64,000 nt of DNA from Rhodothermales bacterium (GTDB taxonomy: Bacteria > Bacteroidota > Rhodothermia > Rhodothermales > JANQRZ01). Positions 37,552-46,234 of the stretch are shown one piece after another. The stretch covers positions 124,001-188,000 of the forward strand of contig JBDUXZ010000024.1 in assembly GCA_039944855.1 (NCBI GenBank), read 5' to 3'. Below the pieces are notes generated by a model. The model had not been told where the DNA came from. It made no database searches and worked only from the letters and a program-made list of their open reading frames with translations. Numbering within the stretch: position 1 is the stretch's first letter; each line of letters opens with the position of its first letter. A program made the translations under genes and the position numbers.

Positions 37552-38139
37552 CTACTCGTTCGGTTCCGCAGACGACTCCGACGCGGAGCGGGCGCGGTGC
37601 AGCACGCGGCCCTGCGTCACGAACGAGATGCCCTGCGAATTGGACGCGCTGATCATCACGGCCTCGACGACGGGCGGCGTCACAGCGAGATCGGCCTGCC
37701 ACTCGACGATGAAATTGGCACCGACGCCGCCGCTGTCGTCCTGCTGTTCGACGAGGAAGTTCGTGCTCGCCATCGGGCCGACGGAGACCGGCGTGTCGAT
37801 GTATCGCCGCACGAGCGCTCCGGCGTTGTCGTAATAGCGGACGGCGGTGAGGCGGATCGGCGTCGTGCCGTCCGTGTTGCGGACGCTGAGCGTCGCGGCG
37901 AGGTCGATGTCGCGGCGGCTGTCGCGGAAGTAGATGTGGGAGTAGATGGGGACATAGACGCGCTCGCCGAGGGCCATCTCCACAGGGTCCCACGCCTTGC
38001 CCGTCCTGTCTCCACCCGTCTCGCTCTCGCCCGACCCCGGCACGTCCTCGACGAAGGTGGGCGGCGGCGAGTCTTGGGCCGCACAGCCCGCCCCGAAGGC
38101 GGGGAGGATCAGGGCGAGCAGGAGGGCGATGCGAGGCAT
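37552..38139 (-). CDS. DUF3124 family lipoprotein
   Basis: A 195-residue lipoprotein with lipobox GAGC near residue 19. The mature domain matches DUF3124: ERVYVPIYSHIYFRDSRRDIDLAATLSVRNTD, then RYYDNAGALVRRYI and FLVEQQDDSGGVGANFIVEW. These are small beta-sandwich-like envelope proteins with no known function. It ends 81 bases before the YpfJ-like gene and starts 22 bases after the M28 peptidase stop, all on one strand. Confidence 0.85.
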   Translation of the reverse strand: MPRIALLLALILPAFGAGCAAQDSPPPTFVEDVPGSGESETGGDRTGKAWDPVEMALGERVYVPIYSHIYFRDSRRDIDLAATLSVRNTDGTTPIRLTAVRYYDNAGALVRRYIDTPVSVGPMASTNFLVEQQDDSGGVGANFIVEWQADLAVTPPVVEAVMISASNSQGISFVTQGRVLHRARSASESSAEPNE

Positions 38140-38161
38140 GGAGGGACTCAGAGGGAGGGCG

Positions 38162-39871
38162 CTACTCGTCGCGCAACGCGGCCTCGGACTGCGCCCGCGT
38201 CTCGGCGAACGCCTCGCTCGCGTTCCACTGCGGGCGGACGGTCGAATTCGCGATGGCGTAGCCGAGGCGGAGCGCGACGCGCGTCTGCTGGACGATTCCG
38301 GCGAAGGGCATCGTGTCGCTCAGCTCGTCGGCCGGCTGGTGGTAACGGGTCGCCCGGTAGTCGGCGGCGAGCTGGTCGGCGTAGTCGGCGGGCTGGCCAC
38401 GGAAGGAACGGCCGGTTTTGACGAACACGGCGGGGACGCCGCCGCGCGCGAACGCGAGTTGGTCGCTGCGGAAGAAGATGCCCTGGTTCGGCTGGTTATC
38501 CGGCGTCACCGACATCCCCTCGGCCGCCGCCGCCGTGCGGAGGAGGCCGAGCATCTCGCTCCGCTCCGCGCCGATGCCGACGATGTCCTCCGTCGCGCCG
38601 TCGAGGTTGCCGGAGTCCACGTTGATGTTGGCGATCGTGTTCGCGAGCGGGATCGCGGGGTTCTCGGCGTAGTAGCCCGAGCCGAGCAGGCCGGACTCCT
38701 CCGCCGTCAGCGTGATAAAGACGACGGTCCGCGCCGACGGCCCCGCGGCCACGAACGCCTCGGCGAGTTCGAGCATCATCGCCACGCCGCTCGCGTTGTC
38801 GACGGCGCCGTTGTAGATCCCGTCCTCGCCCGCCGCCTCCAGCTCCCGGTCGATGCCGAGGTGGTCGTGGTGCGCGGTGTAGACGATCGCCTCCTCGGGC
38901 CGTGCCGTGCCCGCGAGCTTGCCGATCACGTTCGTCCCCTCGAACCGCCGCCGCTCGAACTCCATCGCGAGGTCGGCCGTGACGGGGAGTTCCTGCGGCT
39001 GGAAGTCGCGCGTGGCGGCGGCCTCCATCCACGCGTCCAGCGTCGTCCCGCTCATCGCGGCGAGCTGCTGGGCTACGGGCTCGGTGATCCAGCCCTTGAG
39101 TTGGAGCGGGTTGTCGGGCGGCGTCGTGAGCTGGATCTGCTCGCCACGTGCGCCTGACGAGAGAACGGTGAACGGGTAGCCCGCCGTCGGCTCGGTGTGG
39201 ATGAGGAGGATGCCGGCCGCGCCCCGCCGCCGTGCTTCCTCGTACTTGTACGTCCATCGGCCGTTGTACGTCAGCGTGTCGGCCTGGAAGAGGTCGGGCT
39301 CCTCGGCCGTCGCGGGCGGGTCGTTGACGAGCGAGACGAGGACTTTGCCGCTCACGTCGACATCTTTGAAGTCGTCCCAATCATAGCCCGGATTCGAGAT
39401 GCCGTAGCCGACGAACACGAGCGGGGCGTCGAACGAGGCGGCGTCGGCGTCGAGGTCCGTCGACGCGATGAAGTCCTCCACGAAGTCGAGCGCGACGGGC
39501 GCACCGTTTTCGGGCGTGAACGTCAGCGCGCCGATCTCCGTCGGCGTCGAGCCGAGGAGGGGAACGGGCTGGTAGAAGCTGCCGTCGGCGGCGCCGCCTT
39601 CGAGCCCCGCCGCCTGCATCTGCTCGCGGATGTACTCGATGGTCTTCTGCTCACCCGGCGTCCCCGTCCCGCGCCCCTCGAACGAATCGTCGGCGAGGAC
39701 GGCGACGTGCGCGCGGAGTCCCGCGCTGTCGATCTCGGCGAGGGCGGCGTCGGGCACCGGCGGTGCTTCGGCGGGGATAACGTCGGTGCCGGCGGCGGGC
39801 GGCGAGGTCGTGTCGTCGCAGCCGGTGAAGAGGAGCGGGACGAAGAGGGCGAGCCAGAGCGTGCGGCGCAT
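38162..39871 (-). CDS. M28 family metallopeptidase lipoprotein with PA domain
   Basis: A 569-residue exported aminopeptidase-like enzyme. The lipobox is LFTGC near residue 18. An N-terminal cap (LADDSFEGRGTGTPGEQKT) and a protease-associated domain (about residues 150-280) precede the M28 core. The two-zinc ligands are visible: YTAHHDHLG, NGAVDNASGVAMMLELA, ITLTAEESGLLGS, ANINVDSGN and the final ATRYHQPADE. It should release amino acids from peptides in the periplasm or at the surface. It starts at ATG 39871; DUF3124 follows 22 bases downstream. Confidence 0.92.
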   Translation of the reverse strand: MRRTLWLALFVPLLFTGCDDTTSPPAAGTDVIPAEAPPVPDAALAEIDSAGLRAHVAVLADDSFEGRGTGTPGEQKTIEYIREQMQAAGLEGGAADGSFYQPVPLLGSTPTEIGALTFTPENGAPVALDFVEDFIASTDLDADAASFDAPLVFVGYGISNPGYDWDDFKDVDVSGKVLVSLVNDPPATAEEPDLFQADTLTYNGRWTYKYEEARRRGAAGILLIHTEPTAGYPFTVLSSGARGEQIQLTTPPDNPLQLKGWITEPVAQQLAAMSGTTLDAWMEAAATRDFQPQELPVTADLAMEFERRRFEGTNVIGKLAGTARPEEAIVYTAHHDHLGIDRELEAAGEDGIYNGAVDNASGVAMMLELAEAFVAAGPSARTVVFITLTAEESGLLGSGYYAENPAIPLANTIANINVDSGNLDGATEDIVGIGAERSEMLGLLRTAAAAEGMSVTPDNQPNQGIFFRSDQLAFARGGVPAVFVKTGRSFRGQPADYADQLAADYRATRYHQPADELSDTMPFAGIVQQTRVALRLGYAIANSTVRPQWNASEAFAETRAQSEAALRDE

Positions 39872-39978
39872 GGGATACGAGGCGGGTGGATGCAAAAGGG
39901 GCGCGGCCGACAGTTCGACCGCGCCCCGCAAAATAAGGGGAGAAGCGGACTGCTACCGTGACCGCCTCACCTTGTCCT

Positions 39979-40121
39979 GTCATCCTGAGCGGAACGTCCT
40001 GTCATCCTGAGCGGAAGGGAGTGGAGTCGAAGGATCTGTTCGGGCATGGCTTCAACAGGCTGGCAGGGCCTCTCCCGGAAAGATCCTTCGACTGCGGCCT
40101 GCGGCCTCCGCTCAGGATGAC
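39979..40121. repeat. Dispersed inverted repeat, GTCATCCTGAGCGGA family
   Basis: A full unit spans 40001-40121: GTCATCCTGAGCGGA at the left end, CTCAGGATGAC at the right end, with an inner inverted pair TCGAAGGATCT (40026-40036) and AGATCCTTCGA (40081-40091). A partial extra copy of the left end lies at 39979-39993. The same family occurs at 45102-45186. It abuts the displaced icd tail. Confidence 0.8.
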
Positions 40122-40141
40122 AAAATGGGACGGTTGGAGCA

Positions 40142-40219
40142 CTACCCCATGTTCTCGATGAGGGCGTCGCCGAACTCGCTCGTCTTGAGGAGGGTCGCGC
40201 CGTCCATCAGCCGCTCGAA
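40142..40219 (-). pseudogene. icd': Displaced 3' end of icd
   Basis: Bases 40147-40219 match the end of the intact icd gene (41629-41701) with only three mismatches, all in third codon positions. It encodes the last 24 or so residues ([18 protein letters not shown] and onward), ending ENMG-stop where the intact gene ends ENMD-stop. It has no start or upstream part of icd. It forms the distal boundary of the toxin-antitoxin island; the PIN pseudogene runs a few bases into it. Confidence 0.92.
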
Positions 40220-40628
40220 ACGATTGCCAGGAAGTCAGTCGGGGCGAGGATGGGGATTCCTCGGAACGGGTGGAGCACGAGGAGATCCTCATCGCCCGTC
40301 ACGAGGTAGTCCGCCCTCCCGCCGACCGCTACGTCGAGAAACTGTCGTCCCTGGGGTCTCGGCACGCCTGGATCGATTCGTTGGGCACGACACGAGAGGC
40401 CACGGTCACGACGCGCTGGGCGAACCCCGCTGCGCTCTCGGCCGGGAGGAACTTCCGCAGCCGAGGCCGTGCCAACACCTCGATCAATTCGTCATAGGTC
40501 GCCTCTGAGAAGAGGAGGAGTCCCTGCCGGGCCACGAGATCGACCGCTCGCTGGGGCTTCCCGCCCGGCGTGAGCAGGGCGCTGACGGGGACGTTCGTGT
40601 CGAGGACGACGCGGAGCGAATCCGTCAC
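40207..40628 (-). pseudogene. PIN-family toxin gene with a one-base frameshift
   Basis: The first 99 codons encode a COG1569-type PIN ribonuclease: RVVLDTNVPVSALL with the first catalytic Asp, EATYDELIEVLARPRLRK, and CRDPRDD. The frame then ends early. If one base is restored near 40344 the reading continues as QFLDVAVGGRADYLVTGDED, then [14 protein letters not shown], giving the normal length of 140 residues and the missing acidic residue. So a single-base deletion has broken the gene (or a sequencing error is present). It starts at GTG 40628, overlapping the antitoxin stop. Its restored stop lies inside the displaced icd tail. Confidence 0.85.
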
Positions 40629-40876
40629 TTCTCGTCGCTCGGCGGGTCCTCGCTCAGCATCTCATCGAGGAGTTCGGGCGTGAGGCCCCGCTCCTGCGCC
40701 GCGCGTCCGACTTCATCCATGTACCGGCTGAGTTCCTCCGCGGCTTCGCGCTTCCCCCGGAGGGAGAGGGCAAAGGCGGACTCGGCACGCTCGCGGTCGG
40801 CCTGCGAGGCGTCGTGATAGGCGCGAGCGGTAGTCGGGTCCACACAGAGAGTGACGCGAGACGGAGGAGCAGGCAT
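40625..40876 (-). CDS. Antitoxin of a PIN-type toxin-antitoxin pair
   Basis: An 83-residue acidic, helical protein (EAAEELSRYMDEVGRAAQERG; ELLDEMLSEDPPSDEK). Its stop overlaps the PIN toxin start (GTGA, 40625-40628), the classical order antitoxin then toxin. The N-terminal half (SRVTLCVDPTTARAYHDAS) is probably the DNA-binding or dimerisation part, and the C-terminal half the toxin-binding part. It is typical of the small partners found before COG1569 PIN genes. Start ATG 40876. Since the toxin is frameshifted, the pair is probably inactive as it stands. Confidence 0.75.
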   Translation of the reverse strand: MPAPPSRVTLCVDPTTARAYHDASQADRERAESAFALSLRGKREAAEELSRYMDEVGRAAQERGLTPELLDEMLSEDPPSDEK

Positions 40877-40964
40877 GGCGCGCGGGGTTAGTTCCCTTCG
40901 AAAACGCTGGGGCGGTCAGATCGTTTCGCGGTGTGCCGCAAGGGGCCTTCGTGTCTCGGCGCTG

Positions 40965-40990
40965 CAGGGGCAACGCATGCGTCGCCCCTG
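40965..40990. repeat. Palindromic repeat CAGGGGC
   Basis: CAGGGGC (40965-40971) and GCCCCTG (40984-40990) enclose the self-complementary ACGCATGCGT. It lies in the 211-base gap between the lipoprotein and antitoxin genes of the icd island. It resembles the GTAGGGGC units at 59783 and 63904. Confidence 0.65.
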
Positions 40991-41087
40991 CGACGGAGGT
41001 CACGCGAGCAGCAGCCGGTGGCCTCTCGGCTCGGGGGGCAGCACGATCCTCCACTACGGCATCACATTCATAATCCCAGGGCCAGCG

Positions 41088-41624
41088 CTAATCTCGAAAG
41101 TGTAGTGCTGTCGAGTCCGTACTTGCAGTAAGCTCGAACACGTCTCGCGCTTCGCTGCCGTAGCCGATCAGCAACCCGGTGAGTCCCCCGAGTCCGGCGA
41201 AGAGCAACGCGCCTGCAAGTGCACTGTCGCCGCGACTGCTGATCACGATGTCCGGCCCTTCGTACGTGCTGAGGCCGACGACGTACCCGAGCGCTGCTCC
41301 ACTACCGAAGCCGATGGCAAATCCCTCTCCGGCATGGCGGCCTCCGGTTGGGAATGAGATGGACTCGATCCCGCCTGTGGCGACGGTGCGGACCTGTCGC
41401 GCTTCGGGCTCCAGCCAGGACGTGGAGTCGGTGGCGATGCGGAGGGCATCGGCTTGGAGACGCTGTCCGTCGCGGAGCGTCACCGTGGCCTGCTGCCCCT
41501 TCGCCCGCTCGTTGACGGCAGCGCGTTCCTCCGGGGCTCCGTTATCGAACGGGATCGTGTGAGCACAGCCGGAGAGGAGGAGCGCAAGCAGCCACGCGGC
41601 TTTAGCCACGGGGAACGTGTTCAT
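41088..41624 (-). CDS. Lipoprotein with glycine-rich membrane-like segments
   Basis: A 178-residue lipoprotein ([20 protein letters not shown], lipobox LSGC). The mature part has a strand-rich segment (QQATVTLRDGQRLQADALRI, resembling a small barrel domain). Two glycine-rich hydrophobic stretches follow, FAIGFGSGAALGYVVGL and LAGALLFAGLGGLTGLLIGYGS, of the glycine-zipper kind. Its ATG overlaps the icd stop (TGATG), so it is translationally coupled to icd. It lies inside the island bounded by the duplicated icd tail. Function unknown. Confidence 0.75.
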   Translation of the reverse strand: MNTFPVAKAAWLLALLLSGCAHTIPFDNGAPEERAAVNERAKGQQATVTLRDGQRLQADALRIATDSTSWLEPEARQVRTVATGGIESISFPTGGRHAGEGFAIGFGSGAALGYVVGLSTYEGPDIVISSRGDSALAGALLFAGLGGLTGLLIGYGSEARDVFELTASTDSTALHFRD

Positions 41625-42886
41625 CAGTCCATGTTCTCGATGAGGGCGTCGCCGAACTCGCTCGTCTTGAGCAGCGTTGCGCCGTCCATCAGCCGCTCGA
41701 AGTCGTAGGTCACGCGTTTCTGCGAGATCGTCTTGTCCATCGACGAGATCAGGAGGTCGGCGGCCTCGGTCCAGCCCATGTAGCGGAACATCATCTCGCC
41801 CGAGAGGATGACCGACGACGGGTTCACCTTGTCCTGCCCGGCGTACTTCGGCGCCGTGCCGTGCGTGGCCTCGAAGATGGCCTGCCCCGTGTCGTAGTTG
41901 ATGTTCGCGCCCGGCGCGATCCCGATGCCGCCGACCTGGGCGGCGAGGGCGTCGGAGATGTAGTCGCCGTTGAGGTTCATCGTGGCGATCACGTCGTAGC
42001 TCTTCGGCCGCGTGAGGATCTGCTGGAGCATGGCGTCGGCGATTACGTCGTTGACGGTGATCTCGCGACCGTCGTCGGTCGTGATGACCTGCCACGGGCC
42101 GCCGTCGAGGTCGGTCGCGCCGAACTCGTCGCGGGCGACCTCGTAGCCCCACGTGCGGAACGCGCCCTCGGTGAACTTCATGATGTTGCCCTTGTGTACG
42201 AGCGTGAGCGTCTCTGCGCCCGTCGCAATCGCGTAGCGGATGGCGGCGCGGACGAGCCGCTTCGTGCCCTCCTCGGAGATCGGCTTGATGCCGAGCCCGC
42301 TCGTGTTGGGGAAGCGGATGCTCGTCACGCCCATCTCGTCTTCGAGGAAGCGGCGGAGCTTCTCGACCTGCTCGGTCCCGGCGGCGAACTCGATCCCGGC
42401 GTAGATATCCTCCGTGTTCTCGCGGAAGATGGTCATATTCACCTCTTCCGGGTTGCGCACCGGGGAGGGCACACCGTCGAAGTAGCGGACGGGGCGGACG
42501 CAGGCATAGAGATCGAGCTTCTGGCGGAGCGCGACGTTGAGGCTGCGGAAGCCGCCGCCGACGGGCGTCGTGAGCGGGCCTTTGATGGCGACGAGGTAGC
42601 GCTCGATAGCCGTGAGGGTGTCCTCGGGCAGCCACTCGCCGAAGGTGTCGAACGCCTTCTCGCCGGCGTAGACCTCGAACCACTCGATCTGGCGGTCGCT
42701 GCCGTATGCTTTCTCCACGGCGGCGTCGAGCACGCGGCGGGAGGCGGCCCAGATGTCAGGGCCGGTGCCGTCGCCCTCGATGAACGGGAGGATCGGCCGG
42801 TCGGGGACGTCGAGCGAGCCGTCGCGCATCGCGATGGCTTCGCCGTCGGTGGGCGCGGTGAGTTGGGTGAAGGCGGCGTCAGACAT
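41624..42886 (-). CDS. icd: NADP-dependent isocitrate dehydrogenase
   Basis: A 420-residue TCA-cycle enzyme converting isocitrate to 2-oxoglutarate with NADPH formation. It closely follows the E. coli type: [20 protein letters not shown] (substrate serine loop), [53 protein letters not shown] and [20 protein letters not shown] (cofactor site). Start ATG 42886. The 3' end is duplicated at 40147-40219 and its stop overlaps a lipoprotein start. The final residues probably come from incoming DNA, with no change of the protein except at the last codon. Confidence 0.96.
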   Translation of the reverse strand: MSDAAFTQLTAPTDGEAIAMRDGSLDVPDRPILPFIEGDGTGPDIWAASRRVLDAAVEKAYGSDRQIEWFEVYAGEKAFDTFGEWLPEDTLTAIERYLVAIKGPLTTPVGGGFRSLNVALRQKLDLYACVRPVRYFDGVPSPVRNPEEVNMTIFRENTEDIYAGIEFAAGTEQVEKLRRFLEDEMGVTSIRFPNTSGLGIKPISEEGTKRLVRAAIRYAIATGAETLTLVHKGNIMKFTEGAFRTWGYEVARDEFGATDLDGGPWQVITTDDGREITVNDVIADAMLQQILTRPKSYDVIATMNLNGDYISDALAAQVGGIGIAPGANINYDTGQAIFEATHGTAPKYAGQDKVNPSSVILSGEMMFRYMGWTEAADLLISSMDKTISQKRVTYDFERLMDGATLLKTSEFGDALIENMD

Positions 42887-42930
42887 GGGCGTTTCGGTAG
42901 AGGAGGAAAGGGTGAGAGGGTAGGTCGTAC

Positions 42931-43704
42931 TCACAGCCGGCCGAAGAGGTCGCGGAAGCGGAGCTCCCAGACTTTCAGCGCGGCCTCGCGGACGATGGCC
43001 TTGCTCATCTTGCTCTGGCCCTCCGTCCGCTCGGTGAATGTGATGGGCACTTCGACGACGGTGAACCCCTTGCGCCACGCCCGATACGTCATCTCGATCT
43101 GGAACGAGTAGCCGTTCGAGGAGACGCGGTCGAAGTCGATGGCCTGGAGGACGCGGTGGTGGAAGCACTTGAAGCCAGCCGTGACGTCTTGGACCGGCAG
43201 CCGGGTGATGGAGCGGGTGTAGATCCCCGCGCCGTACGAGAGGATCAGCCGCGAGAGCGGCCAGTTCAGCACGCGCACGCCGTCGACGTAGCGGCTGCCC
43301 ACCGCGACATCCGCGCCGGAGCGGACGGCTTCGACGAGGAGCGGGAGGTCGGCGGGGTTGTGCGAGAAGTCGGCGTCCATCTCGCAGATGAAGAGGTAGC
43401 CGTGGTCGCGGGCGTAGCGGAAGCCGGTGAGGTAGGCCGTCCCGAGCCCTTGCTTCCCTGCACGCTCGATGAGGTGGACGCGGCCGGGGAACTCGTTTTG
43501 GATCTCGCGGACGAGGTCGGCCGTCCCGTCCGGCGAGCCGTCGTCGACGATGAGCACGTCGTAGCCGTCCGGCAGCGCGATGACCTGGCGCAGGAGGGGG
43601 CCGACGTTCGCCGCCTCGTTGTAGGTCGGGACGACGACGAGCACGCGCGGCGCGTCGGGGGCGTCGCTGGGGAGGGCGGGGGCGATGGGGGCGGTGTCGG
43701 GCAA
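42931..43704 (-). CDS. Polyprenol monophosphomannose synthase-like glycosyltransferase (GT2)
   Basis: A 257-residue soluble GT2 enzyme similar to dolichyl-phosphate mannose synthase. It shows [47 protein letters not shown] (DxD) and [16 protein letters not shown], then [19 protein letters not shown]. It should move a hexose from a nucleotide sugar to polyprenyl phosphate for surface glycan or glycoprotein assembly. There is no C-terminal membrane domain. The start is a TTG at 43704 because no ATG precedes the conserved core; a GTG near PRVLVVVP is the alternative. It ends 44 bases before icd. Confidence 0.88.
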   Translation of the reverse strand: MPDTAPIAPALPSDAPDAPRVLVVVPTYNEAANVGPLLRQVIALPDGYDVLIVDDGSPDGTADLVREIQNEFPGRVHLIERAGKQGLGTAYLTGFRYARDHGYLFICEMDADFSHNPADLPLLVEAVRSGADVAVGSRYVDGVRVLNWPLSRLILSYGAGIYTRSITRLPVQDVTAGFKCFHHRVLQAIDFDRVSSNGYSFQIEMTYRAWRKGFTVVEVPITFTERTEGQSKMSKAIVREAALKVWELRFRDLFGRL

Positions 43705-43920
43705 CGGGGAGCGAGAAAGGCGGAGTCGGAAACTAAGGAGGGCGGCGTTGATCGGCTAGGGCGGCGGCGTGGCTAAATGCGCCGGCGAAGGCGTCCTCCT
43801 TCACGCAGGGTTTCCACCGCGTGCGGGACCGCATCGCGCCCTCCGTGGTATATTGCAGCCCGCGCCGCGAGGCCTCCCTCTGCGCGCCGAGCACCTCCTC
43901 TTACGAACCCGCACGCTCCG

Positions 43921-45084
43921 ATGGCGAACGAGACGAAGAAGGCCCCGCGCAAGCGCGCAGCCAAGGGCAAGAGCACCCCTCCCGACACGACCTCCGACGC
44001 CAAGAAGCCGAACGGTCAACTCCCCACCGAACCCCCGAAAGGAACGCCCGACGACGCCGACTTCCGGTTCTACACGAAGGGCGGACACACGCACGAGTCC
44101 CTCGGGCTCAGCGAGGACGACCTGGTCGGGATGTACCGGAGCATGATGCTCCAGCGCCGCTTCGAGGAGCGCGCCGCGCAGATGTACGGCCGCCAGAAGA
44201 TCTCCGGCTTCCTCCACCTCTACATCGGGCAGGAGGCCGTCTCGACGGGCACCGTGCAGGCGCTCCAGCCCGCCGACCCGATCATCACCGCCTACCGCGA
44301 CCACGGCCTCGGCCTGGCGCGCGGCATGACGGCCAACGAGTGCATGGCCGAACTCTTCGGAAAGATCGACGGCTCGTCGCGTGGCAAGGGCGGCTCGATG
44401 CACTTCTTCGACGTCGAGCATCACTTCTACGGCGGGCACGGCATCGTCGGCGGGCAGATCCCCGTCGCCGTCGGGCTCGGCTTCGCGGCGAAGTACAAGG
44501 AGACGGGGAACGTCGCCGTCGGCTTCTTCGGGGACGGCGCCATCAACCAGGGCGCGTTCCACGAGGCGGCCAACCTCGCCTCGCTCTACGACATCCCCGT
44601 GCTGCTCTGCTGCGAGAACAATGCGTACGGCATGGGCACGAGCGTCGAGCGCTCGACGGCGCAGCCCGAGCTCTACAAGAAGGCGTACGCCTACGACATG
44701 ACCGGCGCCGTCGTCAACGGGATGGACGTGTTCGAGGTCTACTACGCGATGAGCGAGCTCGCGAAGCAGGCGCGCGAGCAGAACCGGCCCGCCCTCGTCG
44801 ACATCCGCACGTACCGCTACCGCGGCCACTCGATGTCGGACCCGCAGAAGTACCGCACGAAGGAGGAGATGGAGTCGAAGAAGAACGAGGACCCCATCAT
44901 CCGCCTCAAGTCCTACATCGTCGACCAGGGCTTCAGCGACAACGAGGCGCTCGACGGCATCGACGAGGAGGTGAAGCAGGTCGTGCTGGAGTCGGTCGAG
45001 TTCGCCGAGAACAGCCCGTTCCCCCCCGTCGAGACGATGTACGAGGACGTGTACGTGCAGGACGACTACCCATTCATTGTGTAG
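43921..45084 (+). CDS. pdhA: Pyruvate dehydrogenase E1 component, alpha subunit
   Basis: A 387-residue thiamine-diphosphate subunit. A basic, disordered N-terminal extension of about 45 residues precedes the core. GFFGDGAINQGAFHEAANLA is the ThDP motif (GDG-x-NQG); RGKGGSMHFF, YGGHGIVGGQIPVAVG and YRYRGHSMSDPQKYRTKEE (phosphorylation-loop region) are typical. It decarboxylates pyruvate together with the beta subunit. It begins at ATG 43921. The E1 beta gene follows after 120 bases that hold a palindromic repeat. Confidence 0.95.
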   Translation: MANETKKAPRKRAAKGKSTPPDTTSDAKKPNGQLPTEPPKGTPDDADFRFYTKGGHTHESLGLSEDDLVGMYRSMMLQRRFEERAAQMYGRQKISGFLHLYIGQEAVSTGTVQALQPADPIITAYRDHGLGLARGMTANECMAELFGKIDGSSRGKGGSMHFFDVEHHFYGGHGIVGGQIPVAVGLGFAAKYKETGNVAVGFFGDGAINQGAFHEAANLASLYDIPVLLCCENNAYGMGTSVERSTAQPELYKKAYAYDMTGAVVNGMDVFEVYYAMSELAKQAREQNRPALVDIRTYRYRGHSMSDPQKYRTKEEMESKKNEDPIIRLKSYIVDQGFSDNEALDGIDEEVKQVVLESVEFAENSPFPPVETMYEDVYVQDDYPFIV

Positions 45085-45101
45085 CGCCACCCATTCCACC
45101 C

Positions 45102-45186
45102 GTCATCCTGAGCGGAGCGAAGGATCTCCTCAGGGCTGACTCATCCCCCTCGGGAGATCCTTCGTCGCTCCGCTCCTCAGGATGAC
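45102..45186. repeat. Dispersed inverted repeat, GTCATCCTGAGCGGA family, inside the pdh operon
   Basis: The left arm starts GTCATCCTGAGCGGAGCG (45102), and continues to GGATCTCC at 45129. The right arm starts GGAGATCC at 45153 and ends CAGGATGAC at 45186. The arms are reverse complements except for about three extra bases in the right arm. It fills most of the pdhA-pdhB gap, so its RNA would form a long hairpin between these two cistrons. Same family as 39979-40121. Confidence 0.85.
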
Positions 45187-45204
45187 AAGCTGAATCGTAG
45201 AGAC

Positions 45205-46188
45205 ATGGCTGAAATTCAATTCAGAGAGGCCCTCCGCGCCGCGATGGTCGAGGAGATGGAGCGGGACGAGGACGTGTTCCTCATGGGCGAGGAGGTGGCC
45301 GAGTACAACGGTGCCTACAAGGTTTCCGAGGGCATGCTCGACCAGTTCGGGCCGAAGCGCGTGATCGACACGCCGATCTCGGAGAACGGCTTCTCCGGCC
45401 TCGGCATCGGCGCGGCGATGATGGGGCTCCGCCCGATCGTCGAGTTCATGACGTGGAACTTCACGTTCGTCGCCTTCGACCAGATCGTCTCGAACGCGGC
45501 GAAGATGCGCTACATGTCGGGCGGCCAGCTCAAGGTGCCCATCGTGTTCCGCGGTGGCAACGGGGCCGCCGGCCAGCTCGCCGCCACGCACAACAACTCG
45601 ACGGAGGCGTTCTACACGAACGTCCCCGGCCTCAAGGTGATCGCCCCGTCGAACCCCGACGACGCGAAGGGCCTCCTCAAAGCCGCCATCCGCGACGACG
45701 ACCCCGTGCTCTTCATGGAATCCGAGCTGATGTTCGGGATGAAGGGCGAGGTCTCCGACGACGAGGACTACATCCTCCCGATTGGCAAGGCCCGCGTCGC
45801 GCGCGAAGGCGACGACGTGACATTCGTCGCCCACTCGAAGAGCTACTGGCTGGCGATGGAAGCGGCCGAGGAACTCGCGAAGCAGGGCTACGAGGCGACC
45901 GTCATCGACCCCCGCACGCTCCGCCCGTTCGACACCGAGACGGTGCTGGAGTCGGTGAAGAAGACGAACCGGCTCGTCATCATCGACGAGTGCAGCCCGT
46001 ACGGCGGCATCGCTTCCGAGGTCGCCTTCCGCATCCAGCAGCAGGCCTTCGACCACCTCGACGCACCGATCGCGCGCGTGACGGCGAAGGACACGCCGGC
46101 CCCGTACGCCAAGAACCTCATCGAAGCCTGGATGCCGACGGTCGACGAAGCGATCGCTGCGGCGAAAAAGGTGATGTACGTGGACTAG
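45205..46188 (+). CDS. pdhB: Pyruvate dehydrogenase E1 component, beta subunit
   Basis: A 327-residue transketolase-like subunit. It has AEIQFREALRAAMVEEMERD, the ThDP-contacting DTPISENGFSGLGIGAAM, PIVFRGGNGAAGQLAATHN and EATVIDPRTLRPFD, all usual for E1 beta. It pairs with the alpha subunit encoded upstream. Start ATG 45205 lies 18 bases after the palindromic repeat. The E2 gene starts 76 bases downstream. Confidence 0.95.
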   Translation: MAEIQFREALRAAMVEEMERDEDVFLMGEEVAEYNGAYKVSEGMLDQFGPKRVIDTPISENGFSGLGIGAAMMGLRPIVEFMTWNFTFVAFDQIVSNAAKMRYMSGGQLKVPIVFRGGNGAAGQLAATHNNSTEAFYTNVPGLKVIAPSNPDDAKGLLKAAIRDDDPVLFMESELMFGMKGEVSDDEDYILPIGKARVAREGDDVTFVAHSKSYWLAMEAAEELAKQGYEATVIDPRTLRPFDTETVLESVKKTNRLVIIDECSPYGGIASEVAFRIQQQAFDHLDAPIARVTAKDTPAPYAKNLIEAWMPTVDEAIAAAKKVMYVD

Positions 46189-46234
46189 GTTCGAGGTTGG
46201 AGGTTCTGAGTTTTGAGTGCTTAGACATCCGACC

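Larger units (their letters stand above)
40142..41628 (-). mobile_element. Putative gene-tail-associated island behind icd
   Basis: About 1.4 kb between the intact icd stop and a duplicated icd 3' tail. It contains a lipoprotein gene, an antitoxin gene and a frameshifted PIN toxin gene, all read in the same direction as icd. The layout resembles att sites of elements that integrate in icd (for example phage 21 and e14), but no integrase or excisionase is present. Mobility is inferred from the synonymous-only differences of the duplicated tail. Confidence 0.55.

Noticed and set aside
40142-42886. An assembly error as the source of the second icd tail
   Set aside because: The two tails differ at three synonymous sites and at the end, so they are not the same reads placed twice. 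The asnS case shows the same pattern with different sequence. Long-read confirmation would still be useful.
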